Shown here: piece by piece, positions 21,118-36,650 of the stretch
Position numbering within the stretch: position 1 is the first letter of the stretch
How the letters are laid out: the number at the start of each line of letters is the position of its first letter
DNA from: Spiroplasma citri
Lineage (GTDB): Bacteria > Bacillota_I > Bacilli_A > Mycoplasmatales > Mycoplasmataceae
Assembly: GCF_001886855.1 (NCBI RefSeq)
Contig: NZ_CP013197.1
Coordinates: 496,001 to 560,000, forward strand
Direction: 5' to 3'
Length of the DNA stretch: 64,000 bases
Notes under the pieces: model-generated
The model's input: only the letters and a program-made list of their open reading frames with translations
The model's database searches: none
Told to the model about the DNA's origin: nothing
Translations under genes and position numbers: made by a program

Positions 21118-21440
21118 ATGAATCAAGTAATACTGGTTGGGCAAGTAGAAGGAACTTATGAAATTATTTATGATAAAAAAGAAGCAGAACGAAAACTAAT
21201 GAAATTTTTACTAAAGATTCAGCGACCTTTTTAAAAAAAGATGGTAACTATGACAGTGATTTAGTTAATGTTAAAGTATGAACAAATAATATCGATGATT
21301 TAGATATTAGTTTACGTGATAAAGCAATTATTGCCGTCAAGGGGCGAATTCAATCATTTCGTTCCAATAATTTTGATGAAGAAAATTATTATAACGATAT
21401 AATTGATGACCGTGTTACGTATTTAAGCAGTTTTAACTAA
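21118..21440 (+). pseudogene. Short SSB-like OB-fold protein, frameshifted
   Basis: The start MNQVILVGQVEGTYEIIYD is that of single-strand-binding or PriB-like OB folds. The frame meets TAA at 21232-21234 after CCT TTT. One more T in the five-T run (21228-21232) would give RPFLKKDGNYDSDLVNVKVW and then IAVKGRIQSFR, the rest of an OB fold, to 21440. Corrected length is about 107 residues, shorter than a full Ssb, which is presumably encoded elsewhere. It is one of few broken genes in the conserved part of the window. Confidence 0.75.
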
Positions 21441-21471
21441 TATTATTAATATTATTAACTTAATACCAATT

Positions 21472-21498
21472 AGCCATTTCCTTTGAAATAGCTTTTTA
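21472..21498 (+). terminator. Terminator before the rrn operon
   Basis: AGCCATTTC and GAAATAGCT pair around CTTT with one mismatch, followed by five T. Confidence 0.6.
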
Positions 21499-21618
21499 TA
21501 TAAAAAAGTTAAAATTTAGTAGTAAATAAACAATAGTTTCAATGAAAAAAGGCTAAAATAAGCTCTTTTTAAGTAATTAGTTTTTTGTAAAAAAAATTAA
21601 TATTTTTACTAAAAACGA

Positions 21619-21647
21619 TTGCAAAAAAAATGAGGATTTTATATAAT
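21619..21647 (+). promoter_or_regulatory. rrn promoter P1
   Basis: TTGCAA (21619-21624), a 17-base spacer and TATAAT (21642-21647). Confidence 0.75.
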
Positions 21648-21751
21648 TATAAAGGTGTCAGTTGGGAGTAATTTATTACTTAATCATAATAAATACTTAC
21701 TTGCATTATCAAAAAAAATACTAAAAATATGAAAAAAAGAGTCAAAAGTTA

Positions 21752-21780
21752 TTGACAATAAACGCATAATTTTGTATGAT
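21752..21780 (+). promoter_or_regulatory. rrn promoter P2
   Basis: TTGACA (21752-21757), a 17-base spacer and TATGAT (21775-21780), about 110 bases before mature 16S. Confidence 0.8.
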
Positions 21781-21815
21781 TTAAAAGGTGTTTTGCTGAC
21801 ACAATAACGATCTTT

Positions 21816-21831
21816 GAAAACTAAACATAAC
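21816..21831 (+). other. 16S processing-stem 5' arm
   Basis: GAAAACTAAACATAAC here is exactly complementary to GTTATGTTTAGTTTTC at 23460-23475 beyond the 3' end of 16S. The 16-base helix would close the pre-16S stalk cut by RNase III. Adjacent bases extend the pairing imperfectly. Confidence 0.8.
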
Positions 21832-21893
21832 AACAAAAGATAATCATTTAATCAATGAATATCCGTCATTAAAGCTAGGAACAAAAACGATAT

Positions 21894-23416
<1,523 letters not shown>

Positions 23417-23689
23417 TATGGAGTTAATACTTTATAGTAATTAACTAGTTTTAATGACCGTTATGTTTAGTTTTCAGAGATTAGTTTCTCTGAAAATAAC
23501 AAGTAAATGTTATTGGAATTGTTCTTTGAAAACTGGATAATAGACATCTAGTTATTTTAATCACATGATTAAAATAACAATAATTCAAAATTTCTGTTAT
23601 TTTTAAAAAATAACTAAAATTTCACAGTTATATTTGTAAATGATTCTCAAAAAACTGATTTAAAATCAGGTCAAATAATTTATAAAACT

Positions 23690-26601
<2,912 letters not shown>

Positions 26602-26674
26602 AAGCGAGAGCTTATTTACAAATTTTAGACAGTTTATTATCTAGTTTTGAGCGGATAATTTCCCTCAGATATAA

Positions 26675-26781
<107 letters not shown>

Positions 26782-26783
26782 TA

Positions 26784-26808
26784 AAAAAAGGTTTTGACCT
26801 TTTTTAAT
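26784..26808 (+). terminator. rrn operon terminator
   Basis: AAAAAAGGT and ACCTTTTTT pair around TTTG, followed by T and an AT-rich sequence. Confidence 0.8.
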
Positions 26809-26856
26809 ATTTTTATTTACCCATGCTGTGGTAGCTAAACTATTACATTCAGTGAT

Positions 26857-26929
26857 GTAAGTCCTGTTGAATACAGGAACCTAAACCTTTAGTCATTTTT
26901 TGTTAGTCTACTTTTCTTAACTAATTCAA
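26857..26929 (+). mobile_element. 3' scrap of the IS3-type element
   Basis: It repeats the end of the 13926-14577 element (TAAGTCCTGTTGAATACAGG through CTTTTCTTAACTAATTCAA) with a few substitutions. Only the last codons and the right terminus remain, between the rrn operon and the next gene. Confidence 0.8.
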
Positions 26930-27292
26930 ACATTAGTCTTTTTTATTTATCAAAATGTACGTCCAATATTAATTAATAATAAGATTTTTAAATTAAAGGT
27001 TTGTTAATTTAAAACTAATGTGATAAAGTTAATATTGTAAATGATTTTAAAAAATGGTTAATATTTTTTAAAATAAATGACTTTAATTAATTGTTTTTAT
27101 TAACAAATCATTATAAATTATTTCATTTAAAAAATAATTAAATTAAATAATATATAGTATAAAAAGAGTAAATAAAACATAAATTAAAAATATAAAATTC
27201 TATTTTAAAATAGTTAATGTTTTAAAATAAAATGAAAATCATAAAATATTAATTTTATGATTTTCAATTATGAAAGGGGCATACTTAATATT
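26930..27292. other. AT-rich intergenic region with hairpin element A
   Basis: No gene visible. At 27021-27087 a segment shares about 65 bases with 34083-34148. Its centre is a perfect 12-base palindrome, ATTTTAAAAAAT/ATTTTTTAAAAT with a 7-base loop (27043-27073). The gene at 27293 follows 200 bases later. Confidence 0.5.
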
Positions 27293-27907
27293 ATGGGCTG
27301 CTTAGCAAAAATGATTGAAAATATAGGAAGAATATATTTAGTATATAAAATGATAATATGGAGTAAGAAAATGCGTAAAAAAACTAAAGCAGCATGAAAT
27401 TTTACTGCTGATAAAATTAGCAAAAAATGAAATAGTGCAAAAAATTGGTTATTAAAAAAACATTATTATTGAACTAACTATAATAAATGACTTGACATAA
27501 GAACAAAAGAAGAAAGAAAAAAAATTAATTTTCAACAAGATATTGTTATTAATGCTCAAATATATTATAAACAAGTTGAAAGAGAAGCAAAGCGTAAGCT
27601 TGAAGAAATAAAGAACATTGCCAAAAGAGATAATATATATCAGTATTTAGAACCTGACTTTAGCCAAATTGAAAATATTTTAGATAACTTTGACATAGTA
27701 AAAATGATGTCACGTCTTTCAACTTCAAATCAAGATCTTGCTAATAAATTTAAAGGCATTCTTAATGAATTTAGTACAGTTTCCTCATCACGTTCAAATA
27801 GTGAGCAAATGATTGATAATGATATATCATCTGATGATAATGATGAATTTTTTGATGCATTAGAAGAATTAGAGCCTGTTAAAACAGATAATGAACGCAG
27901 TTTGTAA
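27293..27907 (+). CDS. Hypothetical charged protein with amphipathic N-terminus
   Basis: 204 residues from ATG 27293, with AAAGGGG 16 bases upstream, which is rather far. MGCLAKMIENIGRIYLVYK forms a hydrophobic-amphipathic start and a very basic, Trp-rich segment follows (residues 28-70). The centre is helical and charged (REAKRKLEEIKNIAKRD) and the tail is acidic (DISSDDNDEFFDALEELEP). No family is recognised. The composition suggests membrane or nucleic-acid contact near the N-terminus, which is a guess. Confidence 0.65.
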
Positions 27908-27936
27908 GGAAATTGTAATAAATAATTTTATAAATA

Positions 27937-27968
27937 TAAAAAGCAATTAAAATTTTAATTGCTTTTTA
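27937..27968 (+). terminator. Terminator
   Basis: A perfect palindrome, AAAAAGCAATTAAAA/TTTTAATTGCTTTTT, follows the gene at 27293. Confidence 0.8.
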
Positions 27969-28006
27969 TATTTACTTGGCATTACAAAAAAAGTCCAATA
28001 TTTCCT

Positions 28007-28034
28007 TTGTTTTTTAGCTGTTTTACGATATAAT
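28007..28034 (+). promoter_or_regulatory. Promoter of the gene at 28079
   Basis: TTGTTT, a 16-base spacer and TATAAT (28029-28034). Confidence 0.55.
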
Positions 28035-28078
28035 TAATATGTATTAGTTCTGAATTTGTTTTGAAATGGGTGTTGATA

Positions 28079-29057
28079 ATGAAAAGTAATGATATTAAAA
28101 TTTTAAAAATAAAACCAATTAAGCAAAGTGTTCATAATAACCAGAACATTGAGCCCCAAGAGTTTATTTCAAACAATGATGAAACTTTTTTGCTACAAGA
28201 AAATAGCCATTTTTTTAAAAATAATTATTTTTTCACTAAGAACCAAAATGTGAATCAAAATAATGATTTAAATTCATTCGCACAGTCACGGAAAATAATT
28301 TTAAATTTAGATAATCCAAATGCATTAAAAATTTTACATCATCAAACTGAAAAATTACAAGAGGAGAAAACAAGTTTTCATCACCGATTAAATAAAATTA
28401 AATCAACTTTTGATGAAAAAATCCAATTGGATAATGAGGAACACTTATATGAACCACCAACCATTACAAAAAAAAATGACTTATTAAACTTTAATAATAA
28501 AAATAATGATGTTCAGTTTAATAATAAACCTGCTGAAGTTAAAGTTGACCATGCAACAGTCAAAGCACAAGCTCGTGCTGTTGCTCAAAAAATAATTCAA
28601 AAAGATCAAGAAAAATTAAAGTAATCATTAACTAATAGTGATAATAAAAAAAATATAAAATCAAAGTTAGGTTTAACAAATCATTTTCCTAAACTTACTT
28701 TACCGAACTCATCACCAAAAAAAGATGTTTTTTTACTCAAAGTTATAATAAAATGCCAGGTCAAAAAACAAATATTTCGCAAAAAATAACAGGTAATGTT
28801 ACTCCTATCCAAACGAAAAGTGATAAGGAAGAAACTTATGATAAAAAGTTTGATATTAAGCAAAATGAAAATAAAAAAATAGTGGAAGGAGTAAATTTAA
28901 TCGTTAGCCCGGACAAAGCAAGTCAATTTTATGATGAAATTGATACAATGGAAATTGATCAAGTAGTATTATGCAAATTATTAGTTATAGTTTTTTATTG
29001 ATAGCAAATATTTTGATGTTAGCAGCAGTTTTAAAAAGTAAAAAAGAAAGATCTTAA
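28079..29057 (+). pseudogene. Low-complexity protein with C-terminal membrane anchor, broken
   Basis: Starts MKSNDIKILKIKPIKQS (28079; 28061 is an earlier in-frame ATG). It is rich in Asn, Gln, Lys and His with no globular look. A TAA at 28622-28624 interrupts the frame. Open sequence continues to about 28730, shifts frame at a seven-T run near 28729-28735 (KKDVFFTQSYNKMPGQKTN), and shifts again near 28970 into YSFLLIANILMLAAVLKSKK, a single hydrophobic helix followed by basic residues. The original protein would have been about 325 residues with a C-terminal anchor. Function unknown. Confidence 0.6.
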
Positions 29058-29172
29058 ATTATATAGGAAATTATTTTAAGCAATAGGAAACCAATTTCTT
29101 ATCTTGGGTTTTTTAATTTTCAATGTTAAAATAATAGTACTAAATTATTATTAAAAAAGGAAGTGATGTGCA

Positions 29173-30306
29173 ATGAAAAAAGTTGTTGTTGGATTATCTG
29201 GGGGAGTTGATTCTTCAGTTAGTTTATATTTATTACAACAAGCAGGTTATGATGTTGAAGGTCTTTTTATGCGTAATTGGGACAGTCAATTAAATAATGA
29301 TATTTTAGGGAATAAAGCAATTAATAATATGATTTGTCCACAAGAACTTGATTATAATGATGCTGTTAATGTTAGTAAAACATTACAAGTGCCATTGCAC
29401 CGTGCTGATTTTATTAAAGAATATTGAGAATATGTTTTTAAACATTTTATTAGTGAATATCAAAAGGGGCGAACTCCTAATCCAGATATTTTATGTAATA
29501 AATATATTAAATTTAATTATTTTTTAAACTATGCAATTAATAATTATCATGCTGATTTTATTGCAATGGGGCATTATGCGCGTGTACGTTTCAATGAAGA
29601 ATTACAAGAATATCAATTATTACGGGGAATTGACCGAGATAAAGATCAAACTTATTTCTTAAGTCAGTTGAACCAAGGACAATTATCAAAAACATTTTTT
29701 CCGTTAGGAAATTTAACAAAAAAACAAGTTAGAGAAATTGCAATGACGCAAAATTTAAGCACGGCTAATAAAAAAGATTCAACAGGGATTTGTTTTATTG
29801 GCGAACGTGATTTTAAAATTTTTTTACAAAATTATATTCCAAATCAAGATGGTAATATTGTTGATATTGAAACAAAAGAAGTTGTTGGTCATCATAATGG
29901 GGTGATGTATTATACAATTGGTCAACGGCGTGGTTTAAATTTAGGTGGTATGAGTGAACCATATTTTGTTGCTGGTAAAAATGTTGAAAAAAATATTTTA
30001 TATGTTGCAAAAAGCAGCGAAGAAAAATGACTATATTCAACTAGTTGTCTTGTTACTGATGTTAATTGAATTAATACTTTCCGTGAAAAAGAATTTAATT
30101 GTACAGCTAAGTTTCGTTATCGTCAAAAAGATATTCCTGTTAAAATAACCGTTTTAAATGATAACAAATGTCTTGTGCAATTTGCAACAACAGTAAAAGC
30201 AATTACACCAGGACAAGCTTCTGTTTTTTATGTTGATGAAGTTTGTCTTGGCGGTGGAGTTATTAATGATGTTTATTTAGATAATCAAAAATTATGATAT
30301 TTATAG
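29173..30306 (+). CDS. mnmA: tRNA-specific 2-thiouridylase
   Basis: 377 residues. MnmA adds sulfur to U34 of Lys, Glu and Gln tRNAs. Visible are the ATP pyrophosphatase loop [15 protein letters not shown] at residues 8-22, the catalytic Cys in [12 protein letters not shown], the second Cys in [12 protein letters not shown], and GHYARV and [11 protein letters not shown]. Full length. AAAGGAAGTGATGTGCA precedes ATG. RecD2 follows 15 bases later in the same operon. Confidence 0.95.
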
Positions 30307-30321
30307 GAAAGGATTATTAAA

Positions 30322-32484
30322 ATGGTTGAAAAAATACGTGGTTATTTAAAATTAATTGTTTTTGAATCTAATAATGGTTATCGGATTTGTAAATTTCAAT
30401 TAGAAAATGATAAAACACATTTTATTTTTATTAAAGGATTTTTATCAGCTTTACAACCAGAACAATTATATGAATTATGTGGGGACTTTGTATATAATGA
30501 ACGTTATGGTGAAAATTTTGAAGTTAAAGAAGTTCATAAACTTGCTCCGCGTAGTAATGATGAGGTCTTAAAATATTTAACTAGTAGTTTATTTCCAACA
30601 ATTGGTGAAAAAGCAGCACAAATAATTATTGATTATTATCAAACAGATGTGATTACTAAGATTAAAGAAAATTTATCAACCTTACATCAAATCCCAGGGA
30701 TTAGTGTTAAACAAGCTAATATTATTGCAAAAGTATTTCAGTCAATGAGTCGTGATGATGAATTAAATCACCAATTTAATCAAAAAGGATTATCGCTACA
30801 AGTTTTATCTTTATTAAAAACAAAATATAATGTTGACCAGATTTATGCTTTATTAAAAAAAGATCCTTATTCATTATTATTAAAAGATAATATTGCTTTT
30901 AAAACAATTGATAAGATTTATTTAGCATTTGAGCAAGAACCTTTTAGTAATATTCGAATTGGTTATTATGCCTGATATTTAGCAAAGGAATTTTGCAATA
31001 ATAATGGTGATACTTATTTAACATTAAATGAATTAACAAAAATTTTACAAAAGCATTTTTCTTCTTTAACAAAAGAACAATTATTAGCAGGATTAAAATA
31101 TAGTAAAGAAATTAAATTACTAATTTTTAAGAATGATAAAATTTATGTTGCAGAAGTATATCATAGTGAAATAAATATTGCTGCAATGTTAGTTGGCTTG
31201 AACACAACTGACCAATATGATGATCAAAAATTAACAGAAGAGTTAGAGAATTTAACAAATAAAAAACAAATTATTTATAATATGAATCAAACAAAAGCAA
31301 TTAAGACTGCCGTTCATTCTAATTTTTTAGTTATTATTGGGGGACCTGGAACGGGAAAAACAACAGTTGTTGATGGCGTTGTTAGTCTTTTAAAAAAAGT
31401 TTACCAACAATCAAAAATTGTGTTAGCAGCACCAACAGGAAAAGCAGCAAAACGATTACGAGAAAAAACTGGCCGGAAAGCTTTAACAATTCATAAATTA
31501 TTAAAATATGATGCTTTAACTAATCAGTTTTTTTATAACGAAAATAATCCTTTAGAAAATGATATTTTAATTTTAGATGAAGTTAGTATGGTTGATAGTT
31601 TGTTATTAGCACAAATTGCCAAAGCTAGTGTTAATTTGCGTAAATTAATTTTAATTGGTGATCCAAATCAATTGCCATCAGTTGCTTGTGGTGATTTGTT
31701 ACGAGATATTATTCAAAGTGATGTTTTTAATGTTATTAAATTAGAAGAAGTTTATCGGCAAGAAGCTGGAAATGACATTTTAGAACTATCTTATGCAATT
31801 GAACAAGAACATTTTGAAGATAATAATTTATTTGATAAAAAAGATTTTACTTTTATTAATGAAACTGATTCGCAAGCATTATTAACAGTTGTTGGTGATT
31901 TATATCAAAACATTAGCAATCAATATGAAGCAGATTATAATGCTATCCAAGTAATTGCTCCAATGTATAATGGTCCAGTTGGAATTAATGCATTAAATAC
32001 TTATTTACAAAATCGAATGAATCATGCAGTTGGCCAAAAAGAAATTAAGATTGGACATCGTTTTTTTCGAGTTAATGATAAAGTTATGCAACTTAAGAAT
32101 CGACCTGAATTAGAAATTTATAATGGTGATGTTGGCATTATTATTGATATTAAAAAAGATAAAAATTTAAATGATGTTATTTTAGTAAAATATGATAATG
32201 TTATTACATATACTAAAGAACTTTATTATGATATTACTTTAGCTTATGCTTGTAGTGTTCATAAGTTACAGGGCAGTGAATATGATAATATTATTTTTGT
32301 AATAACAAAAAGTTTTTGAATGATGTTAAAACGAAATCTAATTTATACAGCAATTACCCGCGCTAAAACTAAGTTGTATTTAATTGGTGAACCATCAGCA
32401 TTTTTATATGGAGTTAATAATTTACCACAAAAGCGTCGAACAACTTTACAAGAAAAAATTAAAACATTTTTAAAAGAGCAATAG
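30322..32484 (+). CDS. recD2: RecD2-type DNA helicase
   Basis: 720 residues. The N-terminal region has an OB-like and helix-hairpin-helix part (LHQIPGISVKQANIIAKVF). The C-terminal half is a superfamily 1 5'-3' helicase: Walker A IIGGPGTGKTTVVDG, Walker B ILILDEVSMVDS, IGDPNQLPSV, and motif VI ACSVHKLQGSEYDNI and YTAITRAKTKL. This stand-alone RecD works without RecBC, in repair and fork maintenance. All UGA codons are at Trp positions and there are no breaks. Co-transcribed with mnmA. Confidence 0.93.
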
Positions 32485-32942
32485 TTATAATATTTTACCT
32501 AGTTTTAATACTATCCGTAAAATAACATAAAACTTATTAATTATAAATGTATTGCAATGGTAGCAACATCAGCAGGTTTTATTGCAAACATCTTTATCAA
32601 ATTATGTCCTGGTTTGTGTTGTTATAATAATAGTAATGAATAAAGTAGTGATTACAAATGATACAATATTTAAAATATTTACTATTTTTTTACCTTTTAA
32701 TTTGTTTTTTTAAAAATATTTTTAAGATAATTCTATCATAATTTAAAAAATCAATAAATTATGTTTTAATATTGTAAATTGTAAATACAAGTCTAGCAAA
32801 ACTGTTAATTAAGTAATAACATAAAAATAAGTTAAAAAACATCTTTAATAAAAAAATTTTTCAATTAAAAATTAAAAACTTTTTTATAAAGATTAATGTT
32901 TTTTATTTTGCTATTTAAAATAAATATTGATTCCTATACATT
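32485..32942. other. Intergenic region with large AT hairpin
   Basis: No convincing gene. A 28-codon frame at 32556-32643 (MVATSAGFIANIFIKLC...) may be a scrap of something larger. At 32834-32909 a long imperfect inverted repeat (AAAAAACATCTTTAAT...AAAGATTAATGTTTTTT) could end transcripts from both sides. Confidence 0.5.
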
Positions 32943-33643
32943 TTAGAAAAGAGAACTAGCAACACAGCCAATTATACTAAGCGCAGAACCTTTCGCGATA
33001 CCTTTAAGTACTCCGGTAGCGAATGCTTTTCCTGATTCTTTAATAATGACTTTTAAAGCAGAGTCACTATTTTCTTTAATTTTTTCTCAAGCATCACCAG
33101 GCGCATCAGCAAGAGTTTTATTTTTAAATGACTCAAAAATATTGTCTAAGCATGTTTTTTTCTCTTCTAGCTTATCTAATCTTGATTTTATTTCATCTAT
33201 TTCTGCTATAAGATTTATTATTTGATTGTTTTGATCTAAAATTATTAAATCTTGAATATAACCATGTAATATTTCTATTAATCATAGTTTAAATTCTTCT
33301 TTAAATGCCACTTCTTCTTTCATTAAAATATCTTTATTATAATTTTTATCGTTTCTTTTTGTTTGCAATTCCTCTTCTTTACTATTAGCTCAATTATCAA
33401 ATTGTTTTGCTTTTTCCGCTGTTAATAAAAATAGAGGATTTACATCAACTTTACCAACAAGACGAATTGCATTGTATTTTAATTTACTTCAAGTGCGATA
33501 AGTGCAATTTGATGATGAAAAATAATAATTATGTCTGATTTTTAATTGTTTTCCATCAAGAAATAATTCTATATCAATATAAGAATTCTGAACGCAAAAA
33601 GCTCAGGTACTAATACAGTTAACAAATTTAGTATTTTTTTCAT
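32943..33643 (-). pseudogene. Hypothetical protein with coiled coil and glycine-rich C-terminal helix, frameshifted near its start
   Basis: ATG 33643 (MKKILNLLTVLVPEL) has GGAG upstream but its frame ends after about 24 codons. A frame one base off continues openly from about 33600 to TAA at 32943: VQNSYIDIELFLDGKQ, a coiled coil (LIAEIDEIKSRLDKLEEKK), and a C-terminal glycine-zipper-like stretch KAFATGVLKGIAKGSALSII. The last segment could insert in a membrane. Length about 233 residues if corrected. No family is recognised. The gene is flanked by two copies of TTGTAAATTGTAAATA (32773 and 33732). Confidence 0.6.
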
Positions 33644-34287
33644 TACTTGTATTTCTCCTTTTCTCAATATTGAAACTTTTTATTTAGGGCCTATCTTGTA
33701 TTATATATATGCAAACAAAATTATGAATTATTTTGTAAATTGTAAATAAAGAAAAAAGTTAATATATTTTAAAACTTATTGATTTAGCAGTGAAATAATT
33801 TACTTTTTTTCATCAAACCAGTTTTTTTATAATGGGGGTGCTTAAAAATGGGGGTGCTTAAAATTAATATTAATAAATAACTTAATTTTAAGCAAACAGA
33901 GAAACATATATTTTATAGTTTTCATTAGTTTATATTTGAAATGTGTAATTAAAATCTTCTTTTTAGTTACACATTTTGCTTTTATTGAAAATACATTAAA
34001 AAAGCCAATTTTTATTGTTTTTTTAAAATAAAGATATAGAAAGGAAATTAATTTAAAAATAATTGTTAATATAAAATAATTATGATAAAGTGAAAAATGT
34101 AAATGATTTTTAAAATATTACTAATATTTTAAAAATAAATGACATTAATTTAATAAAATATAATAAAAAGAATTTTTAACATCGGCTAGCGATAAGAAGC
34201 CTTAATTATGATATTTAAGTTTTAAATTATTTTTTTAAGTTATAATTAGAAAGTATGAATATAAATATTACGAAGGGATTTTAAATT
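33644..34287. other. Intergenic region with 16-base tandem repeat and hairpin element B
   Basis: No gene is visible. AATGG GGGTGCTTAAA occurs twice in perfect tandem (33831-33846 and 33847-33862). At 34083-34148 lies the partner of element A (27021-27087), with the palindrome ATTTTTAAAATATT/AATATTTTAAAAAT around a 3-base loop. The lipoprotein pseudogene follows. Confidence 0.5.
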
Positions 34288-35837
34288 ATGAAAAAACTAA
34301 TGAGTTTATTAGGAATGACTTTTTTGCAACGGCAGGATTCAGTCCAATTATGAGTTGTAAGACGCCTCTTAAAGATGATAATAACAATGGTGTTGGAAAA
34401 GATATTGAAATTTTAAATAAAATTTCGCAACGTGCTATAAACAATTTTTCAGTTTATGCACGAACTAAAAATACAATTAATAGTACTGAATATCAAAATA
34501 AATTTGACAAGTTATATACAATGGTCAATAAAGAAACGGAAAGTAAAAAATTAAACCAAATGGATGAATATGTGAAGAATGCTTTAGCAACACTAAAAAA
34601 TGGTTTTATTGCTGTTTTTAATAATATTTGTAATGAGATTTATAATGACTATTCAAATTATTATCCTGATAGTAAACCAATTGAATTAGTAAGTGATAGT
34701 TTAAATTATGAATTAACTTTTATTGATATGGCACAATTAAAAACAATTTTAGATCGACCAGGATTAGAAAAAGTGAAAACAGTTAGATTAGATTTCCATT
34801 TTCAATTTAAAGCTAATTTTAAACTTTTATCAACAACTTCAGATTATGTGATTCAATATGTTATTACTGATAATTCAGAAGAAATGAAAGTTGTTTTAAA
34901 TGGAATGGTTCAAAAAATTTCCAGAGTAATTGTTAATTTTTTCAATACATAAGGAGTTTTTCAAATTGATAAAGCGCCAGAATTTGCTAAAATTTATCAA
35001 AATTTTGATGTAAACTATACGGCTGGTTTTGCTAATTTAGATAAAATTATTTTAGAAAAGTTACAGCGTAAAATTGAAAGTGATAGCGAATTACAAAAAT
35101 TTGTAAAGAATATTAAATATAATTCTTCAATAACCTTGTTGAGTTTACTAACAAGTGCAATTAATAATACTACTAATGGTGTTGATGTTGTTCGAAAAAA
35201 TACAGCCTCATATGTTTGAACTGGAAAAGAATATCAACCTGATAAAATTACTCCAGAAAATTTTGTTAAGTTTTATCGTGCATTAGTTAATGTTTTTAAT
35301 ATTGGAGGGCAAAACTTACGATTAGCTGATTTTCATGTCAATTTAGTTAAAATTCAAGTAGCTGTTTTCCCACTATCTGGAGCAGTAATGAATGATGGTC
35401 AAGCCTTAAAAGTTCAAGTTGAAATTACAGAAGAAGGTTTAACAAATAAGTTAATGGAGTTTGGACGGTTAGTAGTCGCTTTTTATAATCATTTTAAATT
35501 AGAATCAAATGAACATTCCGGCGTATTCCATCTTAGCGAAGAAGCTTTTACTGAAATTTTAAATTTAAAAAATCGCAAATATAAAGATGTTTTAAAAATT
35601 TTAATTGATGATTTTAAAGAAGCATATAAAGGAAAGAATTTACCAGGACTTGACATTTTTACCACTGGTAATTGAGAAAAACGTGTTCATGAAGTGAGTT
35701 TAAATAAAACTAAAGATACTTTTTCACTCCGTCGTCGGGCAGTTTGAAACTTTGATTTATTATTTGTTCCAAATAATGCGGTTTGTTATACTGGGTGAAC
35801 ATCAACATTATTTACTTTAGAATTTACTAAAAAATAA
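34288..35837 (+). pseudogene. Large lipoprotein, broken paralogue of the one at 55865
   Basis: The start MKKLMSLLGMTF has its frame disrupted in a six-T run at 34320-34325. With one more T the signal peptide continues ATAGFSPIMSC, a lipobox. The frame is then open to TAA at 34950-34952, which is a true in-frame stop, and continues in the same frame (GVFQIDKAPEFAKIYQNFD) to 35837. Corrected length is about 516 residues. Segments YQPDKITPENFVKFYR and FYNHFKLES align with YQPDKLTAKNFLEFYK and FWHYYKLET in the 55865 protein. Surface lipoproteins of this kind are lineage-specific. Two lesions make it non-functional. Confidence 0.8.
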
Positions 35838-35845
35838 GTTTAATT

Positions 35846-35876
35846 TAAAAAAAGCAAGAAAATCTTGCTTTTTTTA
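35846..35876 (+). terminator. Terminator of the lipoprotein pseudogene
   Basis: AAAAGCAAGA and TCTTGCTTTT pair around a short AAA loop and are followed by T7. Confidence 0.8.
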
Positions 35877-36461
35877 AATTAACGATAAAAATTGCTAGCA
35901 TTAACGCTAGCGAATATGTAAATAATAAATCTGGTCAGTTCATTTTAATGATAATTAGGATTAGTATGAGAATAATATGGGAGTTTGCTAATTATATTAA
36001 TTATATTATAATTAATACATTATTCATTAAATCATTTACCATTGTGACTATATTTCTGATTACTACTAGCAAGGAATATAACAAAATTTAAAACTAAACC
36101 TAATTTATTTAATAACATTGCAAATGAATAACTGCTATTAACTAAAAAACTATTTATTATCAATTGCTTATTATTTATTTTATTATATTATCGATTATTT
36201 TTATGGTGGGCTAGATTTTCGACTATTTTTTGATTCTAATTGAGATTGAAAGGAGTAAAAATACTTAATAAGTAAGGCCCATAAATATTATTTACAATTT
36301 TCATTATATTCTCCTAGATTTTTCTGACAATAGTTTTATTTTTAATTATAAAAATATCAACTTTTTTCCTAGTTTCTTTTTAGTTGGTAAATAATTTGTT
36401 AATTTTAACTTGCATTTTAAAAGTAAACTTTATATTATTATTTTAACAACTTTAAAAAGCA
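35877..36461. other. Intergenic region, no gene seen
   Basis: The region is AT-rich with stops in all frames. The only structure I see is a small hairpin GCTAGC/GCTAGC at 35894-35911. It may be the remains of a deleted gene. Confidence 0.5.
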
Positions 36462-36650
36462 ATTTTGGATGTTACGGGAATTAGGTGTGAATCCTAGGCT
36501 GTCCCAGCAACTGTAAAGTGGATGAAAGCTAGCATAATTCCATTGAGAAAATATTTCTTGAGAAGGAAAAGTGAGTAAAGTGAAACTAAGCCAGTAGACC
36601 GTTCTAAAAAACATTGGTAAGATATCAATGCTGCACTTATAGTTATTATC
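36462..36650 (+). promoter_or_regulatory. Cobalamin-class riboswitch
   Basis: The B12-box core is plain: GGGAATTAGGTGTGAATCC (36476-36494), then AGGCTGTCCCAGCAACTGTA (36495-36515), matching the class consensus GGGAA..GGTG.AAATCC..CTG.CCC.GCAACTGT. The second conserved block AAGCCAGTAGACC is at 36588-36600, where the consensus has AAGCCAGGAGACC. Spacing between blocks is normal. The class binds adenosyl- or methylcobalamin. About 365 bases without a gene separate it from deoD; this gap holds a small hairpin CATTG/CAATG (36612-36630) and no open frame, so either the leader is long or the originally controlled gene was lost. Confidence 0.85.

Noticed and set aside
32556-32643. 28-codon frame MVATSAGF... 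as a gene
   Set aside because: No ribosome site, very short and no neighbour in phase; mentioned only as a possible scrap.
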